DNA of 7,102 bases from Actinomycetota bacterium. GTDB lineage: Bacteria; Actinomycetota; UBA4738; HRBIN12. The notes beneath the pieces were generated by a model. The model worked only from the letters and a program-made list of their open reading frames with translations. It was not told the DNA's origin and did no database searches. Positions 1-4,496 of the stretch are shown piece by piece (positions within the stretch are counted from its first letter, which is position 1; each line of letters starts with the position of its first letter). Location: contig VAYF01000068.1 of NCBI GenBank assembly GCA_005883885.1, positions 1 through 7,102 on the forward strand. Reading direction: 5' to 3'. Both the position numbers and the translations under genes were made by a program.

Positions 1-1632
1 CGCCTCTCGGACCCACCCGCTGTCGTTGCCGCCTTCGTGATCACCGTCCTCCCGGCGGCGGAGCACCGAGACCGCGTCCACGCCGAACGTCGTCCGGGCG
101 TGCTCAACGAGCTCGGGGAGGGGGTCCCCTTCGGCGGCCACCCGCGCGGTGAGGCGCGCGAGCGCCTCCGCCTCCGCGCCCCGGCGTTGCGCTTCCGCCC
201 GATGCCTCGCCTCGCGGTCGACGAGGATGCTCACGCTCGCCGCGACGACGACGAACACGACGAGGGCGACCACATCCTCGGGGTTGGCGACCTTCCACGT
301 GTGGACCGGGGGCGTGAAGAACCAGTTGATCAGGAGCGCCGAGACCACCGCCGCCGGGATCGCCGGTCGCAGACCGCCGCCGAACGCGATCCCGATCACG
401 ACCGTCAGGTACAGGAGCATGATCGTGGAAAGCGCCATCTGCCGGTCGAGCGCGGCGACGGCGGTGGTCAGACCGACGAGGACGATCGCCCCGGCGACGG
501 CCGCGATGAGCTGCCGGTCGCTCGAGAGACCGGTGGCGACGCGGCCCGTCACGCGGGGACGTTGCGACGTCGGCTCGTGCGAGATGACGTGCACGTCGAT
601 CGGACCGGAGCCCCGGATCACGTCCAGGACGACCGAGCGCCCGAAGAACCCTCGGAACCGCGAACGACGGCCCGCCCCCACCACGACCTGCGTGATCCCT
701 TCCGTGCGCGCCAGCTCGAGGATCGCGTCCGGGACGCGCGCCCCGACCACCTCCTCGAAGCGGCCCCCGACCTGTCGGACGAGCTCGCGGACGGGCTCGA
801 GCTGGGGGGCGTCATCCCGGCCTGCGCCCGGGATGACGTGCACGGCGATCAGCTCGCCGCCGCGCCGCGCGGCCATCCGCGCGGCGCGGCGGACCACCGG
901 CTCGTCCTCCGGACGACCCTGTACGGCGACGAGGATCCGCTCGCGCGCCGTCGCCGGCTCGGATCCCCGAGCCGGCGACGGCCCCGCTCGCAGCTCCTCG
1001 TCGACCCGGTCGGCCATCCACACGAGCGACAGCTCCCGCAGCCGCGCGAGGTTCTCTACACGGAACGTCCGCGCCAGGGCGGCGTCCATCCGCTCGGGAG
1101 GGAACACGTTCCCGTGTGCCAGCCGGCGCTGGAGCGCCTGCGGGGTCATGTCTACGAGCTCCAGCTGATCCGCGTCCCGCACGAGCGCGTCGGGGACCGT
1201 GTCGGCCGGCGCCTCGCCCGTGATCCCCTCGATCACGTCGTGCAGCGACTCGAGGTGATGGATGTTGACCGTCGAGACCACGTCGATCCCGGCGGCGAGG
1301 AGCTCCTCGACGTCCTGCCAACGATGCCCGTTGCGCGACCCGGCGGCGTTCGTATGAGCGAGCTCGTCGACCACCGCGACCTCCGGGCGGCGAGCCAGGA
1401 CGGCGTCGACGTCCATCTCCTCGGTCGGTGTGCCATCGGCATCGCTCCGGCGCGACGCGACCTCCAAACCGCGGGTCTGCGCCGACACCTCCTGCCGGCC
1501 ATGCGTGTCGACGGCGGCGAGCACCACGTCCGTCCCGCGAGCACGCCGGCGGCGGGCCTCGTCGAGCATCGCGAACGTCTTGCCCACGCCCGGCGCGTAC
1601 CCGACGTAGATCCTCAGCCGTCCGCGCTCCAT
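1..1632 (-). CDS. kdpD: KdpD-type potassium/osmosensitive sensor histidine kinase, N-terminal part (runs off the left edge)
   Basis: This is the sensor of the KdpD/KdpE two-component system, a membrane kinase that responds to low potassium or turgor. The frame is open from ATG 1632 to the window edge, giving about 544 codons; full KdpD is usually 800-900 residues, so the HisKA and ATPase domains lie outside. The KdpD N-terminal domain (about residues 1-210) has a Walker A loop, APGVGKT at 13-19, then VVDELAHTN near 86-94 and RWQDVEELL from 103. A USP-like domain spans about 230-350. Four hydrophobic segments (about 374-392, 398-414, 418-438 and 452-470) with NWFFTPP between the third and fourth match the DUF4118 membrane module. 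A basic stretch and the start of a GAF-like region follow. The start matches the family, which begins a few residues before RLRIYxGxAPG; no good Shine-Dalgarno precedes it. It is divergent from the potassium transporter gene. The family call is firm; signal and partner are inferred from the family. Confidence 0.95.
   Translation of the reverse strand, partial: MERGRLRIYVGYAPGVGKTFAMLDEARRRRARGTDVVLAAVDTHGRQEVSAQTRGLEVASRRSDADGTPTEEMDVDAVLARRPEVAVVDELAHTNAAGSRNGHRWQDVEELLAAGIDVVSTVNIHHLESLHDVIEGITGEAPADTVPDALVRDADQLELVDMTPQALQRRLAHGNVFPPERMDAALARTFRVENLARLRELSLVWMADRVDEELRAGPSPARGSEPATARERILVAVQGRPEDEPVVRRAARMAARRGGELIAVHVIPGAGRDDAPQLEPVRELVRQVGGRFEEVVGARVPDAILELARTEGITQVVVGAGRRSRFRGFFGRSVVLDVIRGSGPIDVHVISHEPTSQRPRVTGRVATGLSSDRQLIAAVAGAIVLVGLTTAVAALDRQMALSTIMLLYLTVVIGIAFGGGLRPAIPAAVVSALLINWFFTPPVHTWKVANPEDVVALVVFVVVAASVSILVDREARHRAEAQRRGAEAEALARLTARVAAEGDPLPELVEHARTTFGVDAVSVLRRREDGDHEGGNDSGWVREA
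857..892. repeat. Perfect 16-bp inverted repeat with 4-nt loop inside kdpD
   Basis: The left arm CCGCCGCGCCGCGCGG (857-872) is exactly complementary to the right arm (877-892) around the loop CCAT. The DNA lies in the USP domain of kdpD and encodes RRAARMAARRGG on the minus strand, around residues 247-258. The all-GC stem would form a very stable hairpin in either strand. It may be a by-product of Arg/Ala-rich coding in GC-rich DNA, and no T-run follows, so it does not look like an intrinsic terminator. Confidence 0.9.
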
Positions 1633-1640
1633 GCCTTCGG

Positions 1641-1646
1641 AGGCTA
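1641..1646 (-). promoter_or_regulatory. Candidate -10 element for kdpD (possible leaderless start)
   Basis: The minus strand reads TAGCCT, matching the actinobacterial TANNNT -10 pattern, and it ends 8 nt before the kdpD ATG. Transcription would then begin at or next to the start codon, which fits the lack of a properly spaced Shine-Dalgarno site (GAAGG sits only a base or so from the ATG). The -35 position falls at about 1664-1669, overlapping one copy of the CTTGACG direct repeat. A six-base pattern is weak evidence alone. Confidence 0.35.
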
Positions 1647-1650
1647 GCTT

Positions 1651-1668
1651 CTTGACGCGATCTTGACG
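1651..1668. promoter_or_regulatory. Direct repeat CTTGACG-N4-CTTGACG, candidate response-regulator site
   Basis: Two identical 7-bp copies (1651-1657 and 1662-1668) are separated by CGAT, an 11-bp period that puts both on the same face of the helix. OmpR/PhoB-family regulators, which include KdpE, typically bind tandem direct repeats with about this period. The site lies between kdpD and the divergent potassium transporter gene, at the expected -35 position for kdpD. Each copy also contains TTGACG, five of six bases of a sigma-70 -35 box, so it may instead be, or overlap, a promoter for the rightward gene. KdpE binding is inferred, not shown. Confidence 0.4.
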
Positions 1669-1710
1669 TCGCTCTGCGATCCCTGGCGGAACCCTGATGC
1701 CCCGGCCGCG

Positions 1711-1736
1711 GGAACACCTCGTTCGCTCCCTAGCGT
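1711..1736 (+). promoter_or_regulatory. Candidate promoter for the KimA-like gene, with -10 TAGCGT seven nt before ATG
   Basis: TAGCGT at 1731-1736 fits TANNNT and is followed by seven bases and then ATG 1744, the spacing expected if the A of the start codon is the transcription start (a leaderless message). No convincing Shine-Dalgarno is present; GTGGGA overlaps the end of the hexamer. No good TTGACA-like -35 lies 16-18 bp upstream. Instead GGAAC at 1711-1715, 18 bases before CGT (1734-1736), resembles an ECF sigma-factor promoter. The two readings compete and both are tentative. Confidence 0.3.
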
Positions 1737-1743
1737 GGGATGC

Positions 1744-4107
1744 ATGGAACGCGACGTGGATCTGGGGACCGGCTACGCGTTCAAACGCCTGTTGTTGGGT
1801 CGACCACTCGCCACCTCCCGGCTGGAACATGAGCGCCTGGGCCGGCCGACCGCGCTCGCCGTCTTCTCCTCCGACAACATGTCCTCGGTCGCTTACGCGA
1901 CCGAGGAGATCCTCCGCGTCCTGATCCCGGCGGTCGGGATCCTCGCGTTCTCCTACGTGCTCCCGATCTCGGCCATGATCGTCCTGATCGAGGCGATCTT
2001 GATCTTCTCGTACCGCCAAACGATCAAGGCCTATCCGACGGCTGGCGGCGCCTACATCGTGACGAAAGACAACCTCGGGCTGCTGCCGGCGCAGCTCGCC
2101 GGCGTCGCCCTGCTCGTCGATTACGTCCTGACCGTGAGCGTCTCGACCGCTGCCGGCGTCCAGGCGATCAGCTCCGTGGTTCCGCTCGCAGTGCCGATCA
2201 GGATCGTGCTGTCCCTCGTGTTCGTGTGGATGATCGCCTACGGGAACCTCCTTGGCGTACGCGAGTCCGGCAAGATCTTCGCCGCGCCCACATACCTGTT
2301 CATCGTCAGCCTCGGTCTCACGTGCGTCATGGGGATCTATGAGGTGCTCACCCGCCACCTCCAGCCGTTCCCGATCCAGCAGCAGGTCGCGCACGGGGGC
2401 GTCTCGCCGTTCGTGGGGGCGGTCACCGTCTTCATCCTGCTCAAGGCGTTCGCGTCCGGCGGAGCCGCGGTGACCGGGGTGGAAGCGATCTCGAACGGGG
2501 TCCCGGCATTCCGTAAGCCCGAGTGGCGCAACGCCCAGATCACCTTGGTGTGGATGGGACTGATCCTGGGGTCGTCGTTCCTCGCGGTCTCGTTCCTCGC
2601 CGCCCGGCTGCAGGTGATCCCGGTCGCGGACGAGAGCAAGTCGGTCCTGGCAACGATCGCGCAGGCCGTCTACGGCACCGGCGCGGTCGGGCGGCTGCTG
2701 TGCCTGATCCTCCAGGTGGGAACGACCCTCATCCTGATCCTTGCCGCCAACACGTCGTTCGCCGACTTCCCTCGGCTCGCCAGCTTCCACGCGGGTGATG
2801 CGTTCATGCCGCGGCAGCTCACGAAGCGCGGGCACCGACTGGTCTTCTCGAACGGGATCGTGGCGCTGGCGGCCGCCGCCAGCCTGGTGCTCGTCGCGTT
2901 CAGCGCGAGCGTGACGAAGATGATCCCGCTCTACGCCCTGGGGGTGTTCACGTCGTTCACCCTGTCGCAGAGCGGCATGGCCAAGCGCCACCTGCGCCTG
3001 CGGGAGAAGGGGTGGAAGTTCGGGCTGTTCGTGAACGGGCTAGGGGCGATCGCGACCTTGGTCGTGGCGATCGTGATCGCGATCGTCAAGTTCGCGGGAG
3101 GCGCGTGGATCGTGATGGTGTTCGTGCCGATCCTCGTTGCGATCCTGGTGCGCGTGAACAAGACGTACGAGGGCGAGGACGAGCAGCTCGTGATCGGCCC
3201 GGAGGACCGGGCGAACGGCGCCGCCTCGCGGACCGACCACACCGCGCTCGTCCTGGTGGATGAGCTCGACGCCGATACGTTGCACGCCGCGCAGTACGCG
3301 CTCACGATCCGTCCGACGCATGCCCAGGCGCTGCACATCGGCGGTCGCAACCCGGAGCTCGTGGCCGCGTGGAAGGACGTGGGGCTGCGCATCCCGCTCG
3401 TGTCCATCCCGGGCGACGAGCGGCCGGGCCTGGCGATCGCGCGCTACCTCCGCAAGCTCGGCGTGACCCGGGACCAGGTCACCGTCATCCTCCCCGCGCC
3501 CGCCGACGAGCCCTTCCTCGCCCGGCTCCGTCGGATGCACGCGTGGTCCGGGCTCGCCGAGTCGCTCCGCGATCTGCCGAACGTCGGCGTGGTCATCGTT
3601 CGCGCGCACGGCGGCGGCCCTCATCCTGCACATCATCAGATGCAACTCTCCCCCCGCCGGCGTCACGTCGCGCTGATCCTGGTCGAGGACCTGGACCGGG
3701 CGGTCCTTAAAGCCTCCCGGTACGCGCGGGGGATCGAGGCGCTCGAGGTGCGGGCCGTCCATGCAGCGAGCGATCCTGACCGCGCCAAGATGCTGATCGA
3801 TCAGTGGATCGCGTTCGGGTACCTCGCCGGGATCCCGCTTGACGTCGAGGAATGCAACGATCGGAACATCGAACGCAGCCTTCGACGCTACGTGTCGCGC
3901 TTCGAGGATGGAACGACGGAGGTCACGCTGATCCTCCCGCGCAGACACTTCCCGAAGCGCCGCCACCTCTTGCTGCACGATCGAACGAGCCGCAGGATCG
4001 CCGGTGCGTTCGCGGAGGAGGCCCACGTGGACGTCGTCGTCGTGCCGTACCACCTGGGCGTCGACCGGGCGCCTGAACCAAGCGCCGAACTCGTCGTTAC
4101 GGGGTGA
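1744..4107 (+). CDS. KimA-like (YdaO-type) potassium importer, APC superfamily, with two tandem USP-like tail domains
   Basis: Predicted inner-membrane potassium/proton symporter of 787 aa. Residues about 35-470 carry roughly twelve hydrophobic segments and KimA-type motifs: SSDNMSSVAYATEE (42-55), AYPTAGGAYIVTKDNLG (96-112), DYVLTVSVSTAAG (126-138), TGVEAISNGVPAF (244-256) and IPLYALGVFTSFTLSQ (394-409). D44, Y51, D126, Y127, T130, S134, T244 and Y397 sit where, as I recall, B. subtilis KimA binds potassium. The cytosolic tail holds two related alpha/beta domains, about 498-620 and 638-771. The second, ending in LLLHDRTSRR and VVVPYHLG, matches the usual KimA tail; the first is extra, making this protein much longer than B. 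subtilis KimA (about 600 aa). I chose ATG 1744 rather than TTG 1663, because the 27 extra residues look like non-coding translation. It is divergent from kdpD and overlaps the OB-fold gene by 11 bp. Other APC substrates cannot be excluded; the ion assignment is by homology. Confidence 0.88.
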   Translation: MERDVDLGTGYAFKRLLLGRPLATSRLEHERLGRPTALAVFSSDNMSSVAYATEEILRVLIPAVGILAFSYVLPISAMIVLIEAILIFSYRQTIKAYPTAGGAYIVTKDNLGLLPAQLAGVALLVDYVLTVSVSTAAGVQAISSVVPLAVPIRIVLSLVFVWMIAYGNLLGVRESGKIFAAPTYLFIVSLGLTCVMGIYEVLTRHLQPFPIQQQVAHGGVSPFVGAVTVFILLKAFASGGAAVTGVEAISNGVPAFRKPEWRNAQITLVWMGLILGSSFLAVSFLAARLQVIPVADESKSVLATIAQAVYGTGAVGRLLCLILQVGTTLILILAANTSFADFPRLASFHAGDAFMPRQLTKRGHRLVFSNGIVALAAAASLVLVAFSASVTKMIPLYALGVFTSFTLSQSGMAKRHLRLREKGWKFGLFVNGLGAIATLVVAIVIAIVKFAGGAWIVMVFVPILVAILVRVNKTYEGEDEQLVIGPEDRANGAASRTDHTALVLVDELDADTLHAAQYALTIRPTHAQALHIGGRNPELVAAWKDVGLRIPLVSIPGDERPGLAIARYLRKLGVTRDQVTVILPAPADEPFLARLRRMHAWSGLAESLRDLPNVGVVIVRAHGGGPHPAHHQMQLSPRRRHVALILVEDLDRAVLKASRYARGIEALEVRAVHAASDPDRAKMLIDQWIAFGYLAGIPLDVEECNDRNIERSLRRYVSRFEDGTTEVTLILPRRHFPKRRHLLLHDRTSRRIAGAFAEEAHVDVVVVPYHLGVDRAPEPSAELVVTG

Positions 4108-4456
4108 ACTCGAGCCGCGGGTTGATCATCTGCACCCCGCCGCGCTGCTCCCCCAGCACCCCTTCGACGACCACCTTCGCCCCCAGGCCGAGCCCGCCGA
4201 TCGCCCGGCGTCCCATGAACCGGATCACGACCTCGCCCGTTCCGTCGGACACCACGGCTTCGAGCGACTCGTTGTCTTTCATCGGGAACACGGTGAGCCT
4301 CCGGATCACGCCGGCGATCTTGACCCGTTGTCGCATCGGCGCATCAGCGATCCGGATCGAGCCGGGGACCCGGTCCGCCCACTCGCGGATCTCGGTCTCC
4401 AGACGCGTCTCGTCAGACTCGGTCAGACGCTGAAGGAAACGACGGAACCCCCTCAT
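4097..4456 (-). CDS. Small OB-fold nucleic-acid-binding-like protein (actinobacterial family, Rv2694c-like)
   Basis: A 119-aa soluble protein. Residues 1-35 form a charged helical lead (ESDETRLETEIREW). About 41-115 read as a five-strand OB-fold: VKIAGVIRRLTVFP, LEAVVSDGTGEVVIRFMGR (65-83), then KVVVEGVLGEQRGGVQMINPRLEF (94-117 region, described by its key residues). The pattern DGTGxVxIxFxGRRxIxG followed by NPRxE is what I remember of actinobacterial OB-fold proteins such as Rv2694c, found near potassium-uptake genes. Ligand and role are unknown; OB folds usually bind single-stranded nucleic acid. The start is well constrained because an in-frame TAG at 4469-4471 lies four codons upstream of ATG 4456. 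It follows hppA by 40 bp on the same strand, and its TAA falls inside the last codons of the convergent transporter gene. Confidence 0.8.
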   Translation of the reverse strand: MRGFRRFLQRLTESDETRLETEIREWADRVPGSIRIADAPMRQRVKIAGVIRRLTVFPMKDNESLEAVVSDGTGEVVIRFMGRRAIGGLGLGAKVVVEGVLGEQRGGVQMINPRLEFTP

Positions 4457-4465
4457 GCCGCGGTG

Positions 4466-4471
4466 AGCCTA
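4466..4471 (-). promoter_or_regulatory. Candidate -10 element for the OB-fold gene
   Basis: The minus strand reads TAGGCT, matching TANNNT, nine bases before ATG 4456. There is no Shine-Dalgarno upstream of that ATG, so a leaderless message from a promoter in the 40-bp hppA/OB-fold gap is possible. The alternative is read-through from hppA. I see no terminator-like hairpin with a T-run in this gap. Confidence 0.28.
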
Positions 4472-4496
4472 TCCAGAAACCATCGCGTCCCCGGCC

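Noticed and set aside
37..1647. A 536-codon plus-strand ORF antisense to kdpD
   Set aside because: Its translation is Arg/Asp/His/Pro-rich with no recognisable domain, and it mirrors the codons of kdpD, whose motifs are unmistakable on the other strand. Long antisense frames are expected in such GC-rich coding DNA.
812..1717. A 301-codon minus-strand ORF overlapping the start of kdpD
   Set aside because: It is in another frame of the same strand as kdpD, is mostly Arg/Gly/Ala, has no domain, and crosses the divergent promoter region; it is a frame shadow.
1740..1742. ATG at 1740 as a start or overlapping upstream ORF
   Set aside because: It is out of frame with the transporter and stops after about 29 codons with no recognisable content; the overlap ATGCATG is probably chance.
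1663..1743. TTG 1663 as the start of the KimA-like protein
   Set aside because: The 27 added residues have no similarity to KimA N-termini and would cover the promoter region; ATG 1744 gives the expected short hydrophilic lead into RLLLGRPL.
1633..1743. A c-di-AMP (ydaO-type) riboswitch upstream of the KimA-like gene, as in Bacillus
   Set aside because: The gap is 111 bp including promoters, shorter than is needed for that aptamer, and I see none of its conserved stems. The -10-like hexamer next to ATG also argues against a long leader.
3046..3090. Cluster of CGATCG/GATC words in the transporter gene
   Set aside because: The words arise from Ala-Ile-Val codons (GCG ATC GTG) in a membrane helix and do not form an ordered repeat array.
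3040..4053. A 337-codon minus-strand ORF antisense to the transporter tail
   Set aside because: Its composition is rich in Arg, Asp and His with no motif, and the opposite strand encodes clear KimA and USP-like domains.
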